Below are positions 37,139-47,027 of a stretch of 64,000 nt of DNA, piece after piece; position 1 is the stretch's first letter; every line of letters starts with the position of its first letter. This DNA comes from Vicia villosa (lineage: Eukaryota > Streptophyta > Magnoliopsida > Fabales > Fabaceae), in the NCBI RefSeq assembly GCF_029867415.1, contig NC_081184.1:71546116-71610115 (forward strand), in the 5' to 3' direction. The position numbers were made by a program, and so were the translations under genes. The notes under the pieces were generated by a model. The model did no database searches, was not told the origin of the DNA, and saw nothing but the letters and a program-made list of their open reading frames with translations.

Positions 37139-38884
37139 TCGACATTATCGACTATCAGCACAGGGATAGACTTGTTTAATAATGCGAAGGTGAAAGGTAT
37201 GAAACTGTGTTACCGAATATCAACATGGTGATAGACTTGAAATGGTAAAAAGAGTTTCAAAGGTTCGATTAATATTACCGACTATCAGCATGGTGATAGA
37301 CATGTTAAATAATATAACCAGAACAAAAGGTTACAGACTACCAGCCTCGTGATAGCGGTTTTGAAGACATGATCAATTATCAGCCAAGTGATAAAATGAT
37401 TCTGGAGACTTTGCTAGGGAAATTACTGGTTATTCAGCCTTGTGAACAGTAATAAGGCCCTGATTGTCAAATGGTCTTCATGATTGATTTCCTAGAGAGG
37501 AAAAAGCTTTTGAAAGAGACATAAGCTGCTCAGATGATGAGGCTATTGCTTATGGTTCTATTTTTCACGACTCTGTTTGAGGAATCGGAACTTGAATCTT
37601 TGGTAAAGACAAGGTTCTAACCAAGAATGAATTGGAAAGAAACAGCCACACAAGACTTTGTACCCAATGAGGAATGAACTTGACTGGGGATTTTCTCCTT
37701 CGTTTTGAGAGGAGAAAACTAAAGCAACCTTCTTCCACGAGGAATGATCTCAGTGGGGAACTGGAGAAAGAAGATGTTCTTTCTGCTTATGGGTGACAAA
37801 CTACTGGGGAGATGACATGCCCATTCCTGTTTTCTTTTTTTTTCTTTTTTTTTTTTCTCTTTTTTTTTTTTTAGGATAAATATATCCTAAACAAGTGATT
37901 TCGAAGCAAACATTGAAAAATGCAAGAATGCATAAATGATGCAAATATGTATGAATGATGAATGTCATGAATGTAGCATGCATACTGACGATACTGACAG
38001 ACATAGAAGTATATACTGGAGACGGACCGACGTTGCAATACAACCAGATACTTGGCAAATGTTCTTCAACACGGTGCAGATAATACAGTTGATGAATGGT
38101 GTTGCGTGCTTTAAACTTCTCTGAGGAAGATAAGCATCTTTTCTTATTGAGATGGAAGAACTTCTTCACAGGAGATAGAAAATCTTCGTCACTGGGGATA
38201 AAAGACCTTCTTCACTGGGGATAGAAGAGCTTTTCCTATCATAATCTTTGATTCATCCTATGGAGATAGCTGTTGATGTTCCTTCGGTTGTTCACCACTC
38301 AAAGGAAAGTTTCGCTTTTATTTTGAAAAAGAAAAGTAAATTCGTTTAAAACTTTTTTTTCTCTTTTTTTTTTCTTTCAAAAGTGAATAACACAATTAAA
38401 GCGTCATTTTGCAAGCTAAAAGAAATTAGAGATTGCAAACAAAGTGGGCACCAGGCTCAAATTTATTTAATAGGATGGTAATCAGCTAAAGGCGTGATTC
38501 CATAGAGTATTTACAAAAGTTGGAAATGGTAATTATGCGGAAAAGGCTACATTGAAAGCAATAACCACTATTCCCCCTAACAACTTTGAGTTCCAACTGT
38601 GCTTGTCGCTTCAGATTGGCGATGATTTGATTGAAGATCCTTTGATGAAAAAGACTCTTCAGATGACGAAGTACGGACTGATGCAGTTACTTTGTCATGA
38701 ATCCCTAATTTTTGCCTAGATTGCCCTTTCAGGTTTTCAATCTACCAGAATGAATTTTTTTCTGTTTATTGTCTCTAATTTTTGCCTGGACCGCCCTTTC
38801 GGGTTTTCAGTCCACCGAGACGCTCATTTTTGCCTAAGTCGCCTTTGCGGGTTTTCAACTTACCGAGCTGTTCTTTTGTATTTT
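37139..38884 (-). other. 3' untranslated region of F with tandem repeats and homopolymer tract
   Basis: Non-coding stretch between the integrase stop and the truncated 3' LTR. It has an imperfect array (about 37139-37460) built on CGACTATCAGCA(C/T)(A/G)G..GATAGACTTG. It also has a strong strand-asymmetric A/G tract on the minus strand (about 37829-37873), GGGGA-containing repeats near 37690-37810 and 38160-38225, and a second T-rich tract near 38348-38375. Ogre 3' UTRs are known for such variable repeats. Confidence 0.7.
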
Positions 38885-40618
38885 TTAGACAAAGTATTTC
38901 TTGACTGCATCAGCATTCACAGGATGCGGGAGTTCATCACCATCCATGGTTGCAAGAGTCATGGCGCCGCCAAAAAATGTTCTTTTGACACCATACGGGC
39001 CTTCGTAATTAGGAGACCATTTGCCCCTAGAATCTGGTTGAAAAGACAAGATCTTTTTAAGCACGAGGTCACCTTCTCGAAATTCACGAGGTCGAACCTT
39101 TTTGTTGAAGGCTTGTTTCATCCTTGCTTGGTATAACTGTCCATGGCATAGAGCAGTCATACGTTTTTCTTCGATTATGTTCAACTGATCATATCTGCTT
39201 TGACACCATTCAGCCTCTGATAACTTAGTCTCCATGAGGACTCTCATTGATGGGATTTCAACCTCTACGGGGAGTACAGCTTCCATGCCGTATACTAGAG
39301 AAAAAGGAGTCGCCCCTGTTGAAGTACGCACTAAAGTACGGTATCCATGTAGAGCAAATGGCAGCATTTCGTGCCAGTCTTTGTAAGTGACGACCATTTT
39401 CTGGACATTCTTCTTAATGTTCTTGTTGGCAGCTTCAACAGCGCCGTTCATTTTTGGTCTGTAAGGAGAAGAGTTATGATGCTCAATCTTGAATTCCTCA
39501 CATAATTCTTTCATCATTTTGTTATTCAAGTTTGAACCATTGCCAGTAATGATCTTGCTGGGAACACCATATCGGCAAATGATGTTGTTCTTGATAAACC
39601 TTACAACCACTTGTCTTGTAACATTGGCGTACGATGCTGCTTCGACCCATTTGGTGAAGTAATCAATAGCCACTAAGATGAAACGATGACCGTTTGAAGC
39701 TTTTGGTTCGATCATTCCAATCATGTCGATACCCCACATGGAAAAAGGCCATGGAGATGAGAGAACGTTGAGTAGAGTCGGTGGCACATGGATCTTATCT
39801 GCGTAGATCTGGCACTTGTGACATCTCTTCACGTGTTTACAACAATCAGATTCCATTGTCAACCAATAGTATCCTGCTCTTAAGATCTTTTTGGACATTG
39901 CATGCCCATTTGAATGAGTTCCAAAGGACCCTTCATGCACTTCATGCATTAACATGTCTGCTTCGTGTCTATCCATGCATCTGAGCAAAACCATGTCGAA
40001 ATTTCTTTTGTATAGCACATCTCCGTTCAGGAAGAAACTGCTAGAAAGTCTCCTTAGAGTTTTCTTATCTTTGTTTGATGCCCCAAGCGGGTACTCTTGA
40101 GTTTGAAGGAAGCGTTTGATGTCGTGGAACCACGGTTTATCATCAATGACTGCTTCAGTTGCAAACACATAGGCAGGCCTTTCAAGGCGCATGATTCTGA
40201 CTTTAGGCATATCGTTCCAATGATTGACTTTGAACATGGAAGATAGAGTAGCCAAGGCGTCTGCCATTCGATTCTGATCTCGAGGTATATGATGCAATTC
40301 AACCTTGTTGAAGAAAGTCAACAGACGTCTTGCATAATCTCTGTAAGGAATCAAGCCAGGGTGGTAAGTTTCCCACTTGTCTTTGATTTGGTTGATCACA
40401 AGGGCTGAATCTCCATATATGTCTAGGATCTTGATTCTTAAGTCAATGGCTTCTTCGAGACCCATGATACAAGCTTCATATTCTGCGATGTTGTTGGTGC
40501 AATCAAATAGCAATCTGGCAGAGAACGGGATATGAGTACCCTTGGGAGTGATGATAACTGCCCCAATTCCATTGCCAAAAGCGTTTACTGCTCCATCGAA
40601 AATTAGGCCCCATCTTGA
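38885..40618 (-). CDS. Element F pol, 3' part: archaeal-type RNase H and integrase
   Basis: Continues the RT frame after TGA at 40621-40619. The first ~150 residues form a second RNase H with conserved acidic positions (FDGAVN; AEYEACIMGLEEA; IYGDSALV; RDQNRMADALA), the archaeal-type copy known from the TAT lineage. Integrase follows: the zinc-binding His/Cys set (HEVHEGSFGTHSNGH, CKHVKRCHKC), the core with first Asp in WGIDMIG, and Glu in GAVEAANKN. The second catalytic position reads TGNGSN with Gly where the family has Asp (codon at 39542-39544). The C-terminal part (MKQAFNKKVRPREFREGDLVLKK region) is intact and the stop is at 38885. Confidence 0.92.
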   Translation of the reverse strand, partial: SRWGLIFDGAVNAFGNGIGAVIITPKGTHIPFSARLLFDCTNNIAEYEACIMGLEEAIDLRIKILDIYGDSALVINQIKDKWETYHPGLIPYRDYARRLLTFFNKVELHHIPRDQNRMADALATLSSMFKVNHWNDMPKVRIMRLERPAYVFATEAVIDDKPWFHDIKRFLQTQEYPLGASNKDKKTLRRLSSSFFLNGDVLYKRNFDMVLLRCMDRHEADMLMHEVHEGSFGTHSNGHAMSKKILRAGYYWLTMESDCCKHVKRCHKCQIYADKIHVPPTLLNVLSSPWPFSMWGIDMIGMIEPKASNGHRFILVAIDYFTKWVEAASYANVTRQVVVRFIKNNIICRYGVPSKIITGNGSNLNNKMMKELCEEFKIEHHNSSPYRPKMNGAVEAANKNIKKNVQKMVVTYKDWHEMLPFALHGYRTLVRTSTGATPFSLVYGMEAVLPVEVEIPSMRVLMETKLSEAEWCQSRYDQLNIIEEKRMTALCHGQLYQARMKQAFNKKVRPREFREGDLVLKKILSFQPDSRGKWSPNYEGPYGVKRTFFGGAMTLATMDGDELPHPVNADAVKKYFV

Positions 40619-41878
40619 TCAAGGATCAGGACCTTCTTCAGGTAACGGTTCGTCACAATCTTTCATCTTTAAGTACATGACATCTTCGTCAGGAAAGTCA
40701 AACTTGAGAGATTGATATTCATTAATTGGCGGATGCGCCAAGTGATCGGCGAGAATGCTTCCTTTGACCGCTTTTTGAGCACGGTATTCGATGTCATACT
40801 CAGATAACAGCATTTGCCATCGGGCAATCCTTCCTGTTAAGGCAGGCTTTTCAAAGACGTACTTGATTGGATCCATTTTGGAGATTAACCATGTAGTATT
40901 GTTGATCATGTACTGGCGTAGATGTTTTGAAGCCCAAGCCAAAGCACAACATGTTTTTTCGAGCATGGAGTAACGAGACTTACAATCTGTGAATTTCTTA
41001 CTCAGGTAATAGATGGCATCCTCCTTCTTACCGGTTTCATCTTGCTGTCCAAGCATACAACCCATGGATTCTTCCAACACGGTAAGGTACATGATTAGTG
41101 GTCTTCCTTCAACCGGAGGAATCAATATTGGTGGTTCTAACAGGTATTCCTTGATACTGTCGAACGCTTTTTGGCAATCTTCAGCCCATACAACCCCTTG
41201 ATCTTTGCGGAGAAGCTTGAAAATTGGCTCACAAGTAGCAGTCATTTGAGAGATAAATCTGGAGATATAGTTCAATCGTCCGAGAAATCCTCTTACTTGC
41301 TTTTCAGTTTTTGGTGCAGGCATCTCTTGAATAGCTCTGACTTTATCGGGATCTTCTTCAATTCCTCTTTGGCTGACAATGAAACCCAAGAGTTTTCCAG
41401 ATCTAACCCCAAAAGTACATTTGTTAGGATTCAAGCGAAGCTGATATTTCCTTAGTCGTTGAAACAACTTCAAAAGGTATTCAATATGTTCTTCTTCTGT
41501 GCTGGACTTGGCTATCATGTCATCCACATAAACTTCGATTTCTTTATGCATCATGTCATGAAAAAGAGTAGTCATTGCCCTTTGGTAAGTTGCGCCTGCA
41601 TTCTTTAATCCAAACGGCATCACTTTGTAGCAAAAGGTACCCCATGGGGTGATGAAAGATGTCTTCTCCATGTCTTCGGGAGCCATCTTGATCTGATTAT
41701 AACCAGAGAACCCGTCCATGAAGGAAAAGACGTTAAACTTAGCGGTGTTATCAACCAGCATGTCAATATGTGGTAATGGAAAGTCATCTTTTGGACTGGC
41801 CTTGTTCAAGTCACGGTAGTCAACACACATTCTGACTTTGCCATCTTTCTTCGGAACTGGCACTATGTTGGCCAACCA
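40619..41878 (-). CDS. Element F pol, middle part: reverse transcriptase and gypsy RNase H
   Basis: About 419 codons open between TAA at 41881-41879 and TGA at 40621-40619, in the same frame as the flanking parts. Ty3/gypsy RT motifs appear in order: VPKKDGKVRMCVDYRDLN, FPLPHID, FSFMDGFSGYNQI, the WGTFCYKVMPFGLKNAGATY palm segment and the YVDD active site (near residue 117). The thumb follows, then a connection/RNase H domain (IYYLSKKFTDCKSRYSMLEK) that looks degenerate at its acidic residues, as expected where a second RNase H takes over. Confidence 0.95.
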   Translation of the reverse strand, partial: WLANIVPVPKKDGKVRMCVDYRDLNKASPKDDFPLPHIDMLVDNTAKFNVFSFMDGFSGYNQIKMAPEDMEKTSFITPWGTFCYKVMPFGLKNAGATYQRAMTTLFHDMMHKEIEVYVDDMIAKSSTEEEHIEYLLKLFQRLRKYQLRLNPNKCTFGVRSGKLLGFIVSQRGIEEDPDKVRAIQEMPAPKTEKQVRGFLGRLNYISRFISQMTATCEPIFKLLRKDQGVVWAEDCQKAFDSIKEYLLEPPILIPPVEGRPLIMYLTVLEESMGCMLGQQDETGKKEDAIYYLSKKFTDCKSRYSMLEKTCCALAWASKHLRQYMINNTTWLISKMDPIKYVFEKPALTGRIARWQMLLSEYDIEYRAQKAVKGSILADHLAHPPINEYQSLKFDFPDEDVMYLKMKDCDEPLPEEGPDP

Positions 41879-42350
41879 TTAAGGATACTCTGAGGTAACT
41901 AGAAAACCTGCGTCGAGCTGTTTTTGAACTTCTTTTTTGATCTTGTTAGCCATATCAGGGTGAGTCCTTCGCAATTTCTGCTTAACCGGCGGACATTCTG
42001 GATTCAATGGCAAGAAATGTTGAACAATATTGGTATCCAACCCAGGCATGTCTTGGTAGGACCAGGCAAACACGTCAACATATTCTTTGAGAAGGTCTGT
42101 CAACTTACTCTTGATATCAGCATCAAGCAGCGATCCAATGGTCACTTCTTTTTTGTCTTCTTCAGAACCCAAGTTGATCTTTTCTAAAGGCTCTTTGTGA
42201 GGCAGAATGGCTCTTTCCTCGTGCTTAAGTAATCGAGAGATCTCGTCCGGAATTTCCTCTTCTTCCTCTTCCTCGGCTTCGAACACAGGAAACTCAAAGT
42301 TGGGAGAGGGCATAGGGTTATTGCATTCAATGGGTTTATCAATAGTAAAT
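41879..42350 (-). CDS. Element F pol, 5' part (exon 2 start)
   Basis: Begins at the acceptor side of the intron and reads through a Glu-rich run, then the conserved segment before RT (LLKEYVDVFAWSYQDMPGLD, then VKQKLRRTHPDM and KKEVQKQLDAGFL). It stops at TAA (41881-41879) exactly in register with the RT frame downstream. The ATG at 42448 lies inside the predicted intron and is probably not used. Confidence 0.85.
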
Positions 42351-42697
42351 CTGCACATATGATTTATATTTATTTCAGAAATTTTATGAATGCAAGAGTG
42401 TATGCAGATTTTTTTTGAAAAGTTTTTTTGGTTTTTTAGGATTACCATTTCCAGAAAAAAGCAAAAAATTAAAACACATAGTGTAGGGAATTCAAAATGA
42501 CACTTTATTTATGATTCATTTTTGAAACAAAGCCCTAAACACAAACTCATTTGTCTTGGGCAGGACAAAGAGGGAAACCTTTAAAACAAAGCCCTATACA
42601 CAAAGTTATTTGGGCGGAACGTTTAAAAGCAAAGCCCTATAAAACATCTCTCTGCTTTGGGCCAGGCAGGAGGTTAAAATAACAGCGAGGTGATTAC
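42351..42697 (-). other. Predicted Ogre intron (347 bp) between protease and RT
   Basis: On the minus strand the protease exon ends ..TCAAA and the next bases are GTAATC (donor GT at 42697-42696). The acceptor is CATATGTGCAG ending at 42351. Unspliced, the frame meets TAA at 42696-42694 immediately after the donor. Removing the segment puts the 956-codon gag/protease frame in phase with pol. The acceptor side is preceded by an AT-rich tract. Spliced introns at this position are known for Ogre. Splicing itself is not visible from DNA. Confidence 0.8.
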
Positions 42698-45573
42698 TTT
42701 GAGCGGCGAACAACATTCGGAACGTCGACAGCTTTCCAGTAGCAACGAACTCCTCTGTGTGTTATGTATTCAGGAAAATTTCCCTCAGAATTATCTTCAG
42801 TATTGACATTGACCGCTGGTCGAGCAGGGTTTGAAGGTCCTGGTTTGTCACCCTTGTTCTTTGTAGAGTTGAAACGGTCTTCTTCTACTTCTTGAAGAGC
42901 ATATGATGAGTCACAATCTTCAGAATTTTCAGGATGTATTTCCCAATCTTCAGGATGAAGAGACTCATTATCAGAGACACTTTCTAAGTCAACTGCGGGG
43001 CCATCTTCCCCTTCATCTTCAAAAATGGCATTTATGTGATAATAACCATCTTTAGGATTATAAATCTTGGTAGATGCGTTGAAGCCGAAATCTTCAGTAA
43101 TTTCAGGCTGCTGAGAAAATTGACAGGGCTGATAAGCCTCTTCTGGTTGACTATTATATTCAAAGGAATATCCCCATCCAGTTGGTTGGATATCTTCAAT
43201 CGCAATCTTTGAACTTTCAGGTGCAGTATATTTCACCATATAATCAAATTTTCCACTTGGTTGTCCCAAGGTGTCCCAAACCTCTGCAGGAATAGCCGGA
43301 ATTTCTTTAGCACTTGTTTTCTCTGAAGGAGGATATGGTTTTTCCTGAGATATGTATCCCGAGTCATTGAGATAACATTTCCATTCTTCTTCAGTATCGG
43401 AGAGACCTTCTTCGATGCATTCTTCAATAAGGACATTAACCTCTTGAGGAATTGGGTTAAGGAACCCTCCACTATGGAACGTTTCTTTGATCGGACGAAG
43501 GGTTTCATCCTTCTTGGTGCAGTTTGAGAACGTTGGTGAACATCCGAGTCCTGCTCTAGTTTCATTCTTGGTCGGGATCACAACTTGCCCCCAGCCAGTG
43601 GTAGTTCCATCTTTCACTACTTTTACTGCCTCTTTGTAAGAAGAGATCGATGCTTTCTTTTTGGAAGATTCGTCTTCTAAAGAGAGACCTTGGAACTGAG
43701 TTCCTTCCACATCATCAGCACCAATGAAAGAGAAATTGGATAAATGACTCACCATTAAGGCTTGTTCCCCACTTATTGTTACCAATTTTCCACTTGTTAC
43801 AAATTTTAACTTTTGATGGAGCGTAGAAGTCACTGCCCCTGCTTCGTGGATCCATGGTCGTCCTAACAGACAGCTATAAGCAGCTTGAATGTCCATTACC
43901 TGGAAGGTGATTTGAAATGTATGTGGACCAATTGTCATGGGAAGGTTGACTTTGCCGATAATAGATTTTCGCGATCCATCAAATGCTTTGACTACTACAC
44001 CACTGAACTTCATAGGCATTCCTTGGTAAGATAAACGAGCAAGAGTCGTCTTTGGCATCACATTCAAGGAAGATCCGGTGTCCACCAATACATTAGACAA
44101 AGAATCTGACTGACAATTCATAGAAATGTGTAGAGCAAGGTTGTGATTTCTGCCCTCCTCTGGGAGTTCTTCGTCACAGAAGCTTAAATTGTTGCCAGCT
44201 GTTATGTTGGCTATTATCCCATCAAAATGGTCAACAGTCACATCATGATCTACAAAAGCTTGATCCAATACTCTCATCAGGGCTTCCCTGTGGGCTTCAG
44301 AGTTTAAAAGTAATGAAAGTATTGAGATCTTTGAAGGAGTCTGCATAAGCTGATCCACAATCTTGTATTCACTTCTTTTGATAAGCTTCAAAATTTCATC
44401 AAAGTCAGGATTGACATTGGTTCCACTGGATTGGCCAACATCAGTGCTTGTATTACTGACAGGAGTTCCCACAGGATTCCCCACTGGTGTATTGACAGGA
44501 TTTTGCCCGGTTACAGGAGCAACAGGCTGCTTTGAAGGTAGTGGAGTATACACACGTCCACTTCTTGTTACTCGACTTACATCACCGATATTCACGATAG
44601 ATGAAAGTGTAGGTAAAAGAACTTCTCGTCCATCCTTTATCATTGTTGCATTATAGTTGTATGGAACTGCCTTGTCAGAGTCATAAGGAACAGGTCCAGG
44701 TAGACAAATGATCAAAGGAGCAACAGGAACCCTTGGTTTGTTGTAAGTAACTTCTACGCGCTCAGGCATGTTGAAATGAGGAACGATGACGTTAACTTTA
44801 GGCATTTCCGAGTTGATATCTGAGACTAAAAGCTCATGCGGATAACATCCTATCATGTTAACTTCATCTTCATTCCTATTTCTGTAGATCTGAATAGTAC
44901 CATTATCTAGCAAAACTTGAAGATCTCTTCTCACAATCGAACATCCATGAGGATCTACACAACATATGCTACAGGAACCGTAGTGATGCTGGCGAAAATT
45001 CTGCCCTTGACAGAGAGTAGCGTGCATTTGTACCAAATCTGCTCTTGAGAAGTTGATATTATAGACTCGATATGGACCAGGACATCCATACACCATGTTT
45101 ACAACATGCCCTCCATGATTGGGCAGCGGATTTGCTTGCACATTTGGATTCAAATTTTTGAAAGAGAGGAGATTAGATCTAACCAACCTCTGGACTTCAT
45201 ATTTCAAAGCTATGCAATGCTCAAGATCATGGCCAGGTGCTCCTTGATGATAACGGCATGAGACCTCAGCTTTGTACCACCATGGTAGTTTCTCAGGTAT
45301 TGGTGGTGGTGCATTAGTTTGAACAAGACCTCTTTCAATCAAAGTAGGGTACAACTCTGTGTAGTTCATTGGAATTGGATCAAACTGTGGAGCTCTTTGT
45401 ACACGATTCTGATTATTGTTAAACTGTTGAACCTGTTGTCGAGGCTGTTGTTGTTGAAACTGCGGGGTAAATCCCGGATTTGGTGCTGTATTAACGACTG
45501 GTGCGATAGCAGCAATCTGTCGTTGACGATTGACATTTCCTCTTGGCTTCCCTTGGGATACCATGTCAACACT
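42694..45573 (-). CDS. Element F gag C-terminal part and aspartic protease
   Basis: 956 codons open from the ATG at 45564, in phase with the gag frame before TAA at 45576-45574. A Gln-rich start (QQQQPRQQVQQFNNN) is followed by a single C-H-H-C-like knuckle (CRYHQGAPGHDLEHC, residues 103-117). The retropepsin core VLVDTGSSLNVMP lies at residues 492-504, with its C-terminal LLGRPWIHEAGAV at 566-578. A short glycine-rich TGWGQV..RAGLGCSP stretch (656-677) recalls a G-patch. The tail is long, acidic and proline-rich. It ends at the intron donor; the last codon and stop at 42694 are read only if unspliced. Confidence 0.9.
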   Translation of the reverse strand, partial: SVDMVSQGKPRGNVNRQRQIAAIAPVVNTAPNPGFTPQFQQQQPRQQVQQFNNNQNRVQRAPQFDPIPMNYTELYPTLIERGLVQTNAPPPIPEKLPWWYKAEVSCRYHQGAPGHDLEHCIALKYEVQRLVRSNLLSFKNLNPNVQANPLPNHGGHVVNMVYGCPGPYRVYNINFSRADLVQMHATLCQGQNFRQHHYGSCSICCVDPHGCSIVRRDLQVLLDNGTIQIYRNRNEDEVNMIGCYPHELLVSDINSEMPKVNVIVPHFNMPERVEVTYNKPRVPVAPLIICLPGPVPYDSDKAVPYNYNATMIKDGREVLLPTLSSIVNIGDVSRVTRSGRVYTPLPSKQPVAPVTGQNPVNTPVGNPVGTPVSNTSTDVGQSSGTNVNPDFDEILKLIKRSEYKIVDQLMQTPSKISILSLLLNSEAHREALMRVLDQAFVDHDVTVDHFDGIIANITAGNNLSFCDEELPEEGRNHNLALHISMNCQSDSLSNVLVDTGSSLNVMPKTTLARLSYQGMPMKFSGVVVKAFDGSRKSIIGKVNLPMTIGPHTFQITFQVMDIQAAYSCLLGRPWIHEAGAVTSTLHQKLKFVTSGKLVTISGEQALMVSHLSNFSFIGADDVEGTQFQGLSLEDESSKKKASISSYKEAVKVVKDGTTTGWGQVVIPTKNETRAGLGCSPTFSNCTKKDETLRPIKETFHSGGFLNPIPQEVNVLIEECIEEGLSDTEEEWKCYLNDSGYISQEKPYPPSEKTSAKEIPAIPAEVWDTLGQPSGKFDYMVKYTAPESSKIAIEDIQPTGWGYSFEYNSQPEEAYQPCQFSQQPEITEDFGFNASTKIYNPKDGYYHINAIFEDEGEDGPAVDLESVSDNESLHPEDWEIHPENSEDCDSSYALQEVEEDRFNSTKNKGDKPGPSNPARPAVNVNTEDNSEGNFPEYITHRGVRCYWKAVDVPNVVRRSK

Positions 45574-46722
45574 TTATTCTTTCTTCTTTGGGAAACCACT
45601 TCCGAACTTTTTGGTTCCGCTTGAAGATCCACCTTCTTTAGTCAGACGTCCAGTTCGGACTCCTTCTTCTAGACGCATCCCCATGTTTACCATTTCGGTG
45701 AAATCACTTGGAGCACTGGCAATCATGCGTTCATAATAAAACGGGCTGAGAGTATTCAAGAAGATCTTTGTCATCTCTTTCTCTTTTAACGGTGGATTAA
45801 TCTGAGCAGCAGTTTCTCTCCATCGTTGGGCATATTCTTTGAAAGCTTCATGATCTTTCTGAGTCATGGATCGGAGCTGATCTCTGTCTGGAGCCATATC
45901 CGAGTTGTATTTGTATTGTCGGACAAAGGCCTCACCTAGGTCGTTTAAAGTTCGAATGTTAGTGCTATCCAATCCTGTGTACCACTTCAGTGCGGCACCA
46001 GTCAAACTGTCTTGAAAGTAATGGATAAGCAACTGATGATTATCTGCATAAGTAGACATCTTCCTAGCATACATCACAAGATGGCTTTGTGGACAAGAAC
46101 TACCTTTGTACTTCTCAAAGTCAGGGACCTTGAATTTAGCAGGTATTTGTACACTGGGAACCAAACATAGCTCCTGGGCATTCTTCCCAAACAAATCTTT
46201 GCCGCGAATAGCTTTGACTTCTAGCTGTATCTTGTTAAATTGCTCTTGGAGATCTTCCGCAAGGTTTCGCTGATTTGTGCTATCACCTTCATCATGATAA
46301 ATCTCATTGCCTTCATAAGGAACAATGTGAACCATAGGAGTCGCAACTGTCATAGTGGGTTGAGAGAGTGCCATAGTGATTTGGGAAAAAGTTACCCCTG
46401 AATGTGGAATAAACGCCGAACCTTGCGTTGCAGGCGCTTCAGTTGTGGTTGTTTGAACCCCAGAGAAATTATGGCGGAAACCTGCACCAAAGCTGAAAGG
46501 CGTGCCCCAACCTTCTGGCATGGAGAAAGATGGAATGCTGAATGCAACTGTAGAGACTGGAGTAGTGACTTCAGATGTCACTGTTGCTTGACTGTTGGGT
46601 GGTGGCTGCTGATTTTGTGCGGCCATTAAGGAGTTAACCAGAGTAGTGAGACTTTCCAATTTTTCCTGAAGGGTGGTCACTGTACCACGGAGCTCAATAT
46701 TCTCTTGTTCAGAGTGTTCCAT
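45574..46722 (-). CDS. Element F gag (capsid part)
   Basis: 382 codons. An N-terminal coiled-coil-like segment (residues 1-38, ENIELRGTVTTLQEKLESL) is followed by a low-complexity Thr/Pro/Gln region. The retrotransposon gag domain (about 185-345) includes FEKYKGSSCPQSHLVMYARK, LTGAALKWYTGLD and FKEYAQRWRETAAQI. The product would form the particle that packages the RNA. A TAA at 45576-45574 interrupts the frame, which then continues without shift into the protease part. Confidence 0.92.
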   Translation of the reverse strand: MEHSEQENIELRGTVTTLQEKLESLTTLVNSLMAAQNQQPPPNSQATVTSEVTTPVSTVAFSIPSFSMPEGWGTPFSFGAGFRHNFSGVQTTTTEAPATQGSAFIPHSGVTFSQITMALSQPTMTVATPMVHIVPYEGNEIYHDEGDSTNQRNLAEDLQEQFNKIQLEVKAIRGKDLFGKNAQELCLVPSVQIPAKFKVPDFEKYKGSSCPQSHLVMYARKMSTYADNHQLLIHYFQDSLTGAALKWYTGLDSTNIRTLNDLGEAFVRQYKYNSDMAPDRDQLRSMTQKDHEAFKEYAQRWRETAAQINPPLKEKEMTKIFLNTLSPFYYERMIASAPSDFTEMVNMGMRLEEGVRTGRLTKEGGSSSGTKKFGSGFPKKKE

Positions 46723-47027
46723 TACTCTTCTTCTGCTTGAACGAGTATTGTATCTGTGATCTGATTGCGAGCGCGGTCGAGAAACTTTGAGACGCGACAG
46801 CTTGACGATCTAATGGAGAAAGATCCAAAAGATGAGACTCTATACAATAGACTCGATATGCAAAATGATGTATGCCAAAAAAAAAATTATGATTTTTCCA
46901 AATATTTTAAAGATTATTTTCTTGCAAACATTTGAACACAAACTATTCTTTTATTGAAATAATGGGAAAATGTTACAACATGGGAGCATAGCTCCTTACA
47001 GAAGCAAATAAATAAAGCTAAACAATC
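46723..47027 (-). other. Spacer between ORF1 and gag in F
   Basis: 305 bp with no ORF. It has an A-run on the plus strand near 46879-46888 and TTGAACACAAACTATTC-like AT-rich sequence. No clear promoter or splice signal was identified. Confidence 0.5.

Noticed and set aside
37801..38169. 122-codon minus frame ending in a Lys/Arg-rich tail
   Set aside because: The basic tail is translated from an A/G homopolymer tract in F's 3' UTR.
42448..42448. ATG at 42448 as the start of pol
   Set aside because: It lies inside the predicted intron; the first ~33 residues from it are not similar to pol and the frame is explained by splicing.
44363..44656. 97-codon plus frame opposite F's protease region
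   Set aside because: Shadow frame of the long minus-strand gag/protease ORF.
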